From NCBI RefSeq assembly GCF_001077535.1, contig NZ_CP011968.1, positions 3,286,001-3,350,000 of the forward strand: a stretch of DNA of 64,000 nucleotides, given 5' to 3'. A program made the translations under genes and the position numbers. The notes beneath the pieces are model-generated. The model searched no databases, had not been told where the DNA came from, and worked only from the letters and a program-made list of their open reading frames with translations. Positions 15,731 to 24,078 of the stretch are shown piece after piece (the stretch's first letter is position 1; each line of letters begins with the position of its first letter). The DNA is from Clostridioides difficile ATCC 9689 = DSM 1296 (lineage in GTDB: Bacteria > Bacillota > Clostridia > Peptostreptococcales > Peptostreptococcaceae).

Positions 15731-17119
15731 TTATACTTCTTTTATCATATTAGGAGATAGAATATCATTAAGAGCTTCTGTCATAGTTGGATGTGCATAA
15801 ACACGGTCTCTTAAATATGTATACTCTACTTCTAAATCTACAGCTAATTGAATAAGATGGATAATCTCACTTGAATTTTCACATATCATACTAGCTCCAA
15901 GTATCTTATTGGATTTTTTATCTATCACTATTTTTATAAACCCATCTGCCTTGCCAATCTGTTTAGCTCTTGGAATTGCTTCTACTGGCATCTTTGCCAC
16001 TAATACTTCATATCCTTTTTCTTTAGCTTGCTTAACATTAAGACCAACTCTTGAAAATGCTGGACTTATAAATATAGAATTTGGGATATTCTTTCTATCA
16101 TTAGTTGTTCTAGTCTTATCTCCAAATAACTGATTAATAACTATGCGATAATCATCCAATGAAATATAAGTAAATTGTGGACCTCCATTTATATCTCCTA
16201 TAGCCCATATATGCTCTTTATTAGTCTTAAGAGTTTCTGAGACTTTAATAAATCCTCTTTCATTTAATTCTATACCTGCATTTTCTAGCCCTAGCCCTTC
16301 AGTGTTTGCTTTTCTTCCTGTAGCTACAAGTATCATATTACTTGTTAATTCTTTAGATTTACCATCTACTTCATATTCTACTATTGCTAATTCAGAAACT
16401 TCTTTAATCTCTTTTATATTTGCATTATTAACAATTTTTACATTTCTCTTTGCAAGTAATTTTATTATTTCTTCTGAATCCTCAACATCTTCATTTGGTA
16501 AAATGCCATTATTAGAGTTTAATATTGTAACTTCTGCTCCAAATGAACTATAAATACCAGCAAATTCTAAACCTATAAATCCAGCTCCTATAATTGTCAT
16601 TTTTTTAGGTAAAGTTCTTAGATTCATAAGAGACTCACTATCATATACTATATTCTTATTTTCAATTCCCTTAATATTAGGTATAAATGGTCTTGAACCA
16701 GTATTAATAAATATATTATCTGCTACTAACTCATAAATTTCATTTTCAGTTTTGACTTGAACTGTTTTTTCATCAATGAAAGTTCCCATTCCTGTGAATA
16801 TAGTTACATTCTCATTTGAATTTAATTTATTATAGTTAGCTTCTCTGAGTTTTGTAATTAAAGTTTCTTTTTTATCTATAGCTTTCTCATATTCAGCTTG
16901 TACTTCATCCCAAGAATTTATATTCTTTGTTTTTACGCTGTTTGCTGAATTTTCTAAGCTTTTTGTTGGTATACATGCCACATTTACACATGTTCCACCA
17001 TACATCTTGTTTGACTTTTCTATTAAAGCTACTTTTAATCCCCTGTTTGCCAAATCCCCTGCTAATGTTTTTCCACCTTTTCCAAATCCTATTATTATAG
17101 CATCAAATGTTTTTTTCAT
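15731..17119 (-). CDS. RclA/MerA-like pyridine nucleotide-disulfide oxidoreductase
   Basis: Two-domain FAD/NAD(P)H flavoprotein of 462 residues with a C-terminal dimerisation domain. FAD motif is GFGKGGKTLAGDLA (about 12-25), the redox-active pair is in GGTCVNVACIPTK (about 42-54), the NAD(P) motif is IGAGFIGLEFAGIYSSFGAE and the C-terminal His/Glu pair is in YAHPTMTEAL. Spacing CVNVAC and overall pattern match RclA-like and hypothiocyanous-acid reductases more than lipoamide dehydrogenase, which would sit with a 2-oxoacid dehydrogenase. Its promoter carries the same upstream element as the HxlR and thioredoxin genes, so a role in thiol or hypohalous-acid stress is inferred. Confidence 0.85.
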   Translation of the reverse strand: MKKTFDAIIIGFGKGGKTLAGDLANRGLKVALIEKSNKMYGGTCVNVACIPTKSLENSANSVKTKNINSWDEVQAEYEKAIDKKETLITKLREANYNKLNSNENVTIFTGMGTFIDEKTVQVKTENEIYELVADNIFINTGSRPFIPNIKGIENKNIVYDSESLMNLRTLPKKMTIIGAGFIGLEFAGIYSSFGAEVTILNSNNGILPNEDVEDSEEIIKLLAKRNVKIVNNANIKEIKEVSELAIVEYEVDGKSKELTSNMILVATGRKANTEGLGLENAGIELNERGFIKVSETLKTNKEHIWAIGDINGGPQFTYISLDDYRIVINQLFGDKTRTTNDRKNIPNSIFISPAFSRVGLNVKQAKEKGYEVLVAKMPVEAIPRAKQIGKADGFIKIVIDKKSNKILGASMICENSSEIIHLIQLAVDLEVEYTYLRDRVYAHPTMTEALNDILSPNMIKEV

Positions 17120-17156
17120 ATAAAATTCAACCCTTTCTTGTATTGTTTATACTTTT

Positions 17157-17204
17157 ACTATAACAAGATTATTTAGGTGGTACAATTAGGCACTTTTTTG
17201 TAAC
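17157..17204 (-). promoter_or_regulatory. Redox-regulon promoter, copy 1 (flavoprotein gene)
   Basis: Minus strand: GTTACAAAAAAGT, two bases, CTAATTG (17183-17204) overlapping the -35 TTGTAC (17180-17185), then 17 bp and -10 TATAGT (17157-17162). The 22-bp element and its register to the -35/-10 are the same at 19137-19184 and 44666-44713. Confidence 0.8.
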
Positions 17205-17239
17205 CTTAAATTGATTTATAAACTTATACTTAAATACTT

Positions 17240-18517
17240 TTATTTATTTCTCTGATTTTCAATAAATGATGCCATAGTTGCCTTATCCATAGCTCCTGGA
17301 ATATACTGAGTTACATATCCTTCCTTGTCAATTATAAATGTAGTTGGAAAAGCATTAATTCCATATTGATATGCTAATGCTCCATCTTCATCAAGTACAA
17401 CAGGGAATGTATAACCTTGGTCTTTTAAGAAGTTAACTACATGTTCCCTTGAACCTTCTCTACCTAAATTAGGTGAAGCTACTCCTAAAATTACTACATC
17501 ATCATTATTTTTATTATAGTCTTTATACAGTTGTTCTATATAAGGCATTTCTTCTTTGCATGGAGGACACCATGTAGCCCAGAAATTTAAGAATACAACT
17601 TTGCCTTCATAATCACTTAATTTATGTGTTTTACCATACTGGTCTGTTAAAGTAAAATCAATAGACTTTATTCTATCTTCATCATTAGACCCTTTATCAT
17701 TATTGTCATTATTAGAGTCTTTTTGACTATCATTACCATCAGAATTTTCTTCTTTATCAGTAGAATTTTCTCGCTTATTTTCTTCTTGCTTGCTTTCAAT
17801 TTTACTATTTTGTGACGTATTAAAGTGTTTGCTTATACTTCCAAATCCATTTACCATCATTAATATTCCTGATACTATAAGTATAATCCCACCTATTTTT
17901 TTAATAATTTCCATGTTAGATCTTATCTTATCTATAGTTTTAAATAGTTTACTGTAAAACATAGCTGTAATTATGAATGGCAAAATAAAACCAATAGTAT
18001 ATACTGCTATTAAAAGATTGGCACTAAGATGATTACTTGAACTTGAAACCATGACTAATACAGATGCCAATATTGGACCAATACAAGGTGTCCATCCAAA
18101 ACTAAACGTAAAACCTAATATAAAAGCTGTTATTGCTTTCATTTCTTTAAACTTAACATTAAATCTTTTTTCTCTATTCAATATTGAAGATTTAATTATT
18201 CCCATGTAAAATAATCCCATGATAATAATTATAATCCCACCAATAAACATTATTAAATCTTTATTTTCATTAAAAAACATACTCAATACTTTTACTGATG
18301 AACCCAATATAAAGAATGTTGTTGAGATTCCAAGAGCAAAAAATATAGTATTTTTAAATAAAGAACTTCCTATAAAACTCGTCTTTCCTTCTTTTAAATT
18401 TTCTACACTACTATTTGACAATATACTCAAATAAATAGGTAAAATTGGCAGTATACATGGTGAAAAGAATGATACTATACCTTCTATAAATACTAAAAAT
18501 AAATTTACATTTTGCAA
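17240..18517 (-). CDS. CcdA-TlpA fusion: membrane disulfide reductase with thioredoxin-like domain
   Basis: Fusion of 425 residues. The first about 230 form a CcdA-type six-helix membrane domain with the conserved cysteine segments FFSPCILPILP and GWTPCIGPIL. A very polar Asn/Asp/Lys/Glu-rich linker of about 45 residues follows. The last about 145 residues form a TlpA/ResA thioredoxin fold with WCPPC active site and the cis-Pro region NAFPTTFII. The membrane domain passes electrons from cytoplasmic thioredoxin to the extracellular domain, which reduces disulfides or peroxides outside. Fusion of these two proteins is known in Firmicutes. It follows the HxlR gene by 136 bp and is probably cotranscribed with it. 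Confidence 0.92.
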   Translation of the reverse strand: MQNVNLFLVFIEGIVSFFSPCILPILPIYLSILSNSSVENLKEGKTSFIGSSLFKNTIFFALGISTTFFILGSSVKVLSMFFNENKDLIMFIGGIIIIIMGLFYMGIIKSSILNREKRFNVKFKEMKAITAFILGFTFSFGWTPCIGPILASVLVMVSSSSNHLSANLLIAVYTIGFILPFIITAMFYSKLFKTIDKIRSNMEIIKKIGGIILIVSGILMMVNGFGSISKHFNTSQNSKIESKQEENKRENSTDKEENSDGNDSQKDSNNDNNDKGSNDEDRIKSIDFTLTDQYGKTHKLSDYEGKVVFLNFWATWCPPCKEEMPYIEQLYKDYNKNNDDVVILGVASPNLGREGSREHVVNFLKDQGYTFPVVLDEDGALAYQYGINAFPTTFIIDKEGYVTQYIPGAMDKATMASFIENQRNK

Positions 18518-18653
18518 ATTAAAATTCCTCCTTATTTTATTTCCAATATTACAATCCTATTTCTAAATTAAAATCTAACTAAAAAATTATGTAATTTTAA
18601 TACATTTTTCTACTCATAGCTTAATTAAATTTTCATTACTTACAGAGTAAATT

Positions 18654-18989
18654 TTAGTATTTATCACAATTTAAATTTTTATTGCTCCACATAATCATTT
18701 TTTCCATGACAGGAAGCAATCGTAATCCTGATTCACTTAAAAAATATGTTGACTCTACAACATTATTAACCAACTTTTTTTGGTTGACTATAATCCCCTG
18801 TTCAATTAAAAAATCTAGTTGTTGAACTAACATTTTCTTACTACAGTCTGGTATAGCTCTTTGTAGCTCTCCAAATCGTTTTTTATCTTCTTGTATTTTC
18901 CATATAATTATAGCCACCCATTTTTTACCTAAAATATTTGATAAAGCTTCTACTGGACAATTATATATCATATCATCTATGTTGTACAT
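18654..18989 (-). CDS. HxlR-family (HypR-like) redox-type transcriptional regulator
   Basis: Winged-helix regulator of 111 residues. The HxlR signature runs from YNCPVEALSNILGKKWVAII through RFGELQRAIPDCSKKMLVQQ to LDFLIEQGI. Cysteines at residues 11 and 49 match the arrangement in Bacillus HypR, where an N-terminal Cys and Cys49 of the partner subunit form the activating disulfide; that comparison is from memory of the family. AGGAGA precedes ATG 18989. It lies upstream of the CcdA-TlpA gene, and its own promoter carries the element found at the flavoprotein and thioredoxin promoters, so it is the likely autoregulated activator of these genes. Confidence 0.88.
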   Translation of the reverse strand: MYNIDDMIYNCPVEALSNILGKKWVAIIIWKIQEDKKRFGELQRAIPDCSKKMLVQQLDFLIEQGIIVNQKKLVNNVVESTYFLSESGLRLLPVMEKMIMWSNKNLNCDKY

Positions 18990-19136
18990 TTTATTCTCCT
19001 CTTTTCTTTATTTAATTTATTAAACAAACTTTTATAGCAATATATTTATTAATATTATAAATATACCTAGCTTTATTTAATTAAAATTTTTATTATATAT
19101 ACTCCTATTACAAACTATTTTAGATTTTATGTAATT

Positions 19137-19184
19137 AATATATCAGTTTTGTAAATACATAACAATTAGTAACTTTTTTGTAAC
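19137..19184 (-). promoter_or_regulatory. Redox-regulon promoter, copy 2 (HxlR gene)
   Basis: Minus strand: GTTACAAAAAAGT, two bases, CTAATTG (19163-19184), -35 TTGTTA (19160-19165), 17 bp, -10 TATATT (19137-19142). Here the element reads as a direct repeat GTTAC-N6-GTTAC. It leaves a leader of about 140 nt before the HxlR gene. Confidence 0.8.
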
Positions 19185-19400
19185 TACATCAACTCTATTA
19201 ATATACAATCTTTCACTCATTTTATTAAAATTTTATTATTTTAAATTATATATAAAATCACTCTAATATAATAATTCTTTATTTAAACTGCTTATCCTGT
19301 TAAACTAATTATTCTACTTCAATAAATTCTATATTAAATACTAAATTCATACTTAAATACTAAAACCATTCATTAATATTTACCCAAATTTATACAAATT
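19185..19400. other. AT-rich intergenic stretch
   Basis: No open frame, RNA or clear signal seen between the HxlR-gene promoter and the mannosidase terminator. Confidence 0.6.
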
Positions 19401-19434
19401 AAAAAGTCTGGCAGATTAATATCTGTCAGACTTT
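19401..19434 (-). terminator. Terminator of the mannosidase/PTS operon
   Basis: AAAGTCTGGCAGAT (19403-19416) pairs with ATCTGTCAGACTTT (19421-19434) around a TAAT loop; on the minus strand a T-run follows. It lies 24 bp past the mannosidase stop. Confidence 0.88.
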
Positions 19435-19457
19435 AAACAATAAACTTACTTTTACAC

Positions 19458-22058
19458 TTATAAATCCAATAGTATTGAAATAACGTCAAAAGGTGCTATT
19501 TCATATACCTGTTCTTCTTCTACATCTTCTATTGCATTTACAATTTTCCCATTTCTATTTTTAAATATTTGCTCATCCAATATCATTCTATTACTACTCG
19601 GATTTTCCACTCTTATTATAAATTTATCTTTACTGTAATAAGAAGGATAACATGCTGATATAAGATAGTTTTCTGGTAAAGATATTATTTCTAATTCTCT
19701 ACTTACAGTTTTATTGACAATTGATTTTTGAATCTTATTATCTATACGATATAAAAAGAAATTGTAATCCTGTAATTGATAATTTACACATTCTCTTAGA
19801 TAATTGTGGGTTAAATTCGCAATTTCCAATTCATCAAATGATTTAGAATCCATATATATTGCAAATGAAAATTCTAATTCCTTAAGCATTTGAGCTTTAT
19901 CTGTTTTAATTCTTATATGACCTTTTTTAGTTGTATCTCCAGAAGCACGTCCTGGTCTATATAATAAATCAGGCTTTCCTAGTTCATCTGTAGTAGCAAG
20001 TAAGGTCAATGCAATTTCATCTTCAATATGTTGATACTCTTTTATTCCTCTAGTAAATACAGTACAACTTCTATTTTGGTTTGTAAGCGTAATATTACTT
20101 TCCAAAGGTTCTAAATCTATAGGCATTTCACTGTAAATATCTTCCCAGTTGTCTAAAACTCCATTTTCTCTTGTTATATATCCAAATGGCAATGATGCTA
20201 TGTTTTTATTATCTTTTATATCAGTTTTTATATGAACACGTAGTCTATGATTATATATCGTGTTATCAACACAAAGTTTTACATCCATCAATGGGTTTTC
20301 TTTAGATAAGACAATACTTACTTTTACATTTAATTTCCCATTAAGATATTTGTTTTTTCTATCTTCTAATGTAAGTGGTAGTAAAGTAGTACCTTTAACC
20401 ACCATTTTTTCATATCCTAAAGCTTTTTCTGTATACACTTTATCAAACGAAAGTTTTATATCCTCATCATTTTTTAGTGGAGAAAAGTCATAGGTATCAC
20501 CTGCATTACCACTATCTTTTAATGTTAAAAAGTTTGATATGTAAGTTCCATCTTTAAGTTGTAAATTTAAGCTTCCATCTTCATATATTATCTTATAATT
20601 ATCATTAGATATAAAAGTGTCATTAGATTTATCAAGTGACACCATTTCTTTATCACTTAATTCAAAACTAACAACTTTATAACCAAGTGCAGGAAGCTGT
20701 ATATTTATTCTTACTTTTAATATATAATATCCTGGTTCTTCAATAAATATATTACCAGCAGGTGTTTCTTCTAATACATTTTCTCTCGGTTTTACATAAG
20801 TTTCTTCAATTATAGTAGCATCTAAATTATCTTTAAAATAAATATTTTTACTATCACTTACAACTTGTATCTCTTTATATCCATTAAAACGCTTAGCTTC
20901 TGTATTGAATACTAAAATATCATTTTTAGATAATTTAAGCCCTTCTGAAATCTTTTTTACAATAGTATTTTCAATACTGTCACATATTTCATTTGCTTCT
21001 CTTATACGGTGAAGAATATCATCTGTTACAGTATCAGTTACACATCCAGCTAAACTATCGTGTGCTTGTCCTTCCAAAAGTTTTTTCCATGTATTTATAA
21101 GTAACTGATTGCTTATTTCAATTTTACTCTTTTTAGCAATTACTAATAATGGCTCTATTCTTTTAATCAGCTTGTTTTCTAGTTTATCACATGCTAATTT
21201 TATATCCATTCTACTAGAACCAATTGATTTATGTATTCTTGCTAATACAGGTTCTCTAAATTCACCTCTATAGCTTTCTAGTGATTCTATAGACTTTATA
21301 TATTTTAAAAACTCTTGATATGAACTCGTTATATATGAATACTTTCCGATATCATTAATCGCTTTAATTTTATTTTTGAAATCACCTATTATATTTAACT
21401 GGTCATTCCCAGAAGGTATTAACACCTCATCTACATCAGTATATGATTTAATAAAATCAATAGCTGGGTCTAAGCGTCCATTAACATACTTTAATGAAGG
21501 CTCTAAAAGCATACCAGTTCCATATCCATGTGGCATATTTACTGCATATATATAACTTTCTCCATTTAAGCTTTTCCACTTAAAATATGGTGATTGAACC
21601 TGTTTACCAAGATGTATACCTCTCCAAAAGAATATATTATCAAGACCTACATGCTTTAATAGTATAGGCATCTGTGCATTAAATCCAAATGTATCTGGCA
21701 AATACCCAATTTTCATATACTTACCATACTTTTTACTTTCAAAAATTCCAATCATTAAGTTTCTTAAAATAGACTCTCCTCTAGCAAAGAATGCATCAGT
21801 TTGAGTAAACCATGGTCCAATATGTAGTCTATCTTCTTTTATTAACTTTTTAATGATTTCTATTTTTTCTTTGTGTAATTGTACATAATCATCCAAAATA
21901 GAAAGTTGTCCATCAAGTACAAAACTTACATCTGGATTACGTTCTAATTCATCAATTACATCTGTAAATAGTTGTTCACTAAGTACTAATGCATCTCCAG
22001 AAGTAAAATACCATTCTCTATCCCAGTGTGTATGATTAACAATATGTGCTTTTATCAT
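19458..22058 (-). CDS. mngB: GH38 alpha-mannosidase (mannosylglycerate hydrolase-like)
   Basis: Cytoplasmic glycoside hydrolase family 38 enzyme, 866 residues, about the MngB length. The N-terminal metal and substrate motif HTHWDREW is at residues 9-16, and the nucleophile Asp is expected in GYLPDTFGFNAQ (about 120). The middle three-helix region with GQAHDSLAGCVTD (about 335) and the C-terminal beta domain follow. It is cotranscribed behind fructose-family PTS genes, the same combination as E. coli mngAB, so it probably cleaves a phosphorylated alpha-mannoside such as 6-phosphomannosyl-glycerate. Other alpha-mannosides are possible. GAGGAG-like site precedes ATG 22058. Confidence 0.9.
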   Translation of the reverse strand: MIKAHIVNHTHWDREWYFTSGDALVLSEQLFTDVIDELERNPDVSFVLDGQLSILDDYVQLHKEKIEIIKKLIKEDRLHIGPWFTQTDAFFARGESILRNLMIGIFESKKYGKYMKIGYLPDTFGFNAQMPILLKHVGLDNIFFWRGIHLGKQVQSPYFKWKSLNGESYIYAVNMPHGYGTGMLLEPSLKYVNGRLDPAIDFIKSYTDVDEVLIPSGNDQLNIIGDFKNKIKAINDIGKYSYITSSYQEFLKYIKSIESLESYRGEFREPVLARIHKSIGSSRMDIKLACDKLENKLIKRIEPLLVIAKKSKIEISNQLLINTWKKLLEGQAHDSLAGCVTDTVTDDILHRIREANEICDSIENTIVKKISEGLKLSKNDILVFNTEAKRFNGYKEIQVVSDSKNIYFKDNLDATIIEETYVKPRENVLEETPAGNIFIEEPGYYILKVRINIQLPALGYKVVSFELSDKEMVSLDKSNDTFISNDNYKIIYEDGSLNLQLKDGTYISNFLTLKDSGNAGDTYDFSPLKNDEDIKLSFDKVYTEKALGYEKMVVKGTTLLPLTLEDRKNKYLNGKLNVKVSIVLSKENPLMDVKLCVDNTIYNHRLRVHIKTDIKDNKNIASLPFGYITRENGVLDNWEDIYSEMPIDLEPLESNITLTNQNRSCTVFTRGIKEYQHIEDEIALTLLATTDELGKPDLLYRPGRASGDTTKKGHIRIKTDKAQMLKELEFSFAIYMDSKSFDELEIANLTHNYLRECVNYQLQDYNFFLYRIDNKIQKSIVNKTVSRELEIISLPENYLISACYPSYYSKDKFIIRVENPSSNRMILDEQIFKNRNGKIVNAIEDVEEEQVYEIAPFDVISILLDL

Positions 22059-22177
22059 TTATTCTCCTCTGTTCTTTATCTTTTATATTTAAGTCTAAAC
22101 TGAATGTTTAACACTTTATTTAGTATAAGATTCATATTGAATATAGCTTATAACACGTCTTAAATAGTTATTAAATT

Positions 22178-23278
22178 TTAAGATTCCCACTCTGCTTCAT
22201 CAAAATCATCATCTTCAAATTCATCATCCTCAATCACTGGATTTCCACGCAATACTATAACTAATCCAGCTACAATTACTGTTCCAACTGCTATTGATAA
22301 CACATACATTGGCCAATTCTCTACTGTAAACCATCCATAAAATCCACTAATTGGAGTTGCATTTACTGAACCTAAACCAACTGCCATAGCTGAAGCAATT
22401 GCTGTTCCAATTACACATGAAGGTATTACTTTTAATGGAGATTCTACTGCAAAAGGAATTGCTCCTTCACTTACTCCAATTAAACCCATTATAAGAGATG
22501 ATTTTCCAGCTTCACGTAACTGTTTATTATATTTTTGTTTTGCTAGTATAGTAGCAAGTCCCAATCCTAGTGGTGGTATAACTATTCCTACCATTGCAGC
22601 AGTGTTAGGCGCATAAATTCCACTTGTTAATAATGCAAGTGATGTTGTTAAAGCTGCTTTATTAACTGGTCCACCTAAGTCAACTGCCATCATAGCCCCT
22701 ATAATAGCTGCCATTAATATCTGATTTGTACCAGATAATCCATTTAACCAATTTTCTAATCCAGTATTTAATGTGGCAAAAGGTATACCTATCACATAAT
22801 TGATTAATACAACAGTGATTAATGTCCCAAATACTGGTACTATAAATATTGGTACTATTGAAGCTGCTGATTTTGGTAATTTAACATGATTTTTAATAAA
22901 CAAACATGTATATCCTGCTATAAGACCAACTGCCAAAGCTCCTAAAAATCCTGCACCTATATCTTTAGCAATCATACCTCCAACAAGACCTGGTACAATA
23001 GCTAATTTATCAGCTATAGAAAATCCTATAAATGCAGCAATTACAGGAAACATTAATCCTAATGCAGTACCTCCAAACCCATCTAAATCATGTAATAATC
23101 TAACAATACTACTAGCACTTTCTGCATATTTAGCATCCCATATATCTGGTATATTATAGAAAGAACCACCTACACGAGATATCGCCATTATCATAGCACC
23201 TGCAATTACTAATGGAATCATATATGAGATTCCAGTTAAGACATGCTTTTTTAACTCAGAGACTATCTTTTTCAACAT
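22178..23278 (-). CDS. PTS fructose-family EIIC component
   Basis: Membrane channel of a fructose/mannitol-class PTS, about ten helices, 366 residues. It starts LKKHVLTGISYMIPLVIAGA, has the family segment DLGGPVNKAALTTSLAL (about 205) and ends in an acidic tail (DDEFEDDDFDEAEWES). I place the start at ATG 23278: GGAGGG lies 7 bases before it, while the in-frame ATG at 23293 overlaps that site. It follows the EIIB gene with the ribosome site just past the EIIB stop, implying coupled translation. With EIIA, EIIB and the mannosidase it forms a probable mannosylglycerate uptake system, encoded as three proteins where E. coli MngA is one. Confidence 0.9.
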   Translation of the reverse strand: MLKKIVSELKKHVLTGISYMIPLVIAGAMIMAISRVGGSFYNIPDIWDAKYAESASSIVRLLHDLDGFGGTALGLMFPVIAAFIGFSIADKLAIVPGLVGGMIAKDIGAGFLGALAVGLIAGYTCLFIKNHVKLPKSAASIVPIFIVPVFGTLITVVLINYVIGIPFATLNTGLENWLNGLSGTNQILMAAIIGAMMAVDLGGPVNKAALTTSLALLTSGIYAPNTAAMVGIVIPPLGLGLATILAKQKYNKQLREAGKSSLIMGLIGVSEGAIPFAVESPLKVIPSCVIGTAIASAMAVGLGSVNATPISGFYGWFTVENWPMYVLSIAVGTVIVAGLVIVLRGNPVIEDDEFEDDDFDEAEWES

Positions 23279-23293
23279 TATATTTCCCTCCAT

Positions 23294-23614
23294 TTATTTA
23301 GTGTCAATTAACTTTAGTGCATCATTTATTACTTTCTCTGCATCCTTTATAGGTGCATTAACTGGTACTTCTAGTATTTCTTTTCCCTCAAAACGTTCAG
23401 CATTTCTGACTTTAGTATCTACTGCAAATATTACTACTTCTGCAATTTGTGCATCCTTTGTAGTTAACTCATTATCGATTCCTGTAGCTCCTTGTGTTTC
23501 AACTTTTATAAGGTGACCCATCTTTTTTGAAGCTTTCTTTAACGCTTGAGCTGCCATATATGTATGTGCAACTCCTGTTGCACATGCTGTAACTGCTATA
23601 ATTTTTCTTTTCAT
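23294..23614 (-). CDS. PTS fructose-family EIIB component
   Basis: Cytoplasmic phosphocarrier of 106 residues. The phosphorylated Cys is residue 11 in VTACATGVAHTYMAA, the fructose-type EIIB loop. The rest (KVETQGATGIDNEL, VIFAVDTKVRNAERFEGK) follows the family closely. It accepts phosphate from EIIA (next gene upstream, two-base gap) and passes it to the sugar during uptake through EIIC (next gene downstream). Starts ATG 23614 with a GGAGA site inside the end of the EIIA gene. Confidence 0.92.
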   Translation of the reverse strand: MKRKIIAVTACATGVAHTYMAAQALKKASKKMGHLIKVETQGATGIDNELTTKDAQIAEVVIFAVDTKVRNAERFEGKEILEVPVNAPIKDAEKVINDALKLIDTK

Positions 23615-23616
23615 TT

Positions 23617-24078
23617 CTACATCTCTCCTTCTTCACTAAATATATTGATTATTTCTTGTTCTGAATTGGCTAATTTTAGTGCATCTACATTGTCATCATC
23701 CATAAGTTTAGTTGCTAATTTAGATAATAGTACAAGATGATTGCTATCCTTATCAATATTGCTTATAGCCAATAAGAAAATACTATCTACTGGTTTTTCA
23801 TCTAAAGCATCCCATTCAATCTTATGCTTAGTCTTTGCAAATATTATAGAAGATTTTTTGACAGCATTACTTTTTCCATGAGGAATAGCAATACCATTAC
23901 CAATACCTGTAGTTGAATGTTCTTCTCTTTCCAAAACAGACTTAACATATTCTTCTTCATTGTCCACAATCCCATTTTCAACAAATATACTACTTAATTT
24001 TTTTATTGTTTCTTCCTTTGTATTTGTATCAAGATTAAAAACAATTTGCTCTTTTTTCAATACATCTGATATTTTCAC
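23617..24078 (-). CDS. PTS fructose-family EIIA component
   Basis: Cytoplasmic EIIA domain protein of 153 residues. The phosphorylated His is residue 67 in STTGIGNGIAIPHGKS. Phosphate comes from HPr and goes to the EIIB encoded next. The start is a GTG at 24078 whose G overlaps the TAG stop of the upstream regulator (TAGTG), with GGAGAG within the regulator's last codons; this points to translational coupling. The regulator itself carries a second EIIA-like domain. Confidence 0.92.
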   Translation of the reverse strand: MKISDVLKKEQIVFNLDTNTKEETIKKLSSIFVENGIVDNEEEYVKSVLEREEHSTTGIGNGIAIPHGKSNAVKKSSIIFAKTKHKIEWDALDEKPVDSIFLLAISNIDKDSNHLVLLSKLATKLMDDDNVDALKLANSEQEIINIFSEEGEM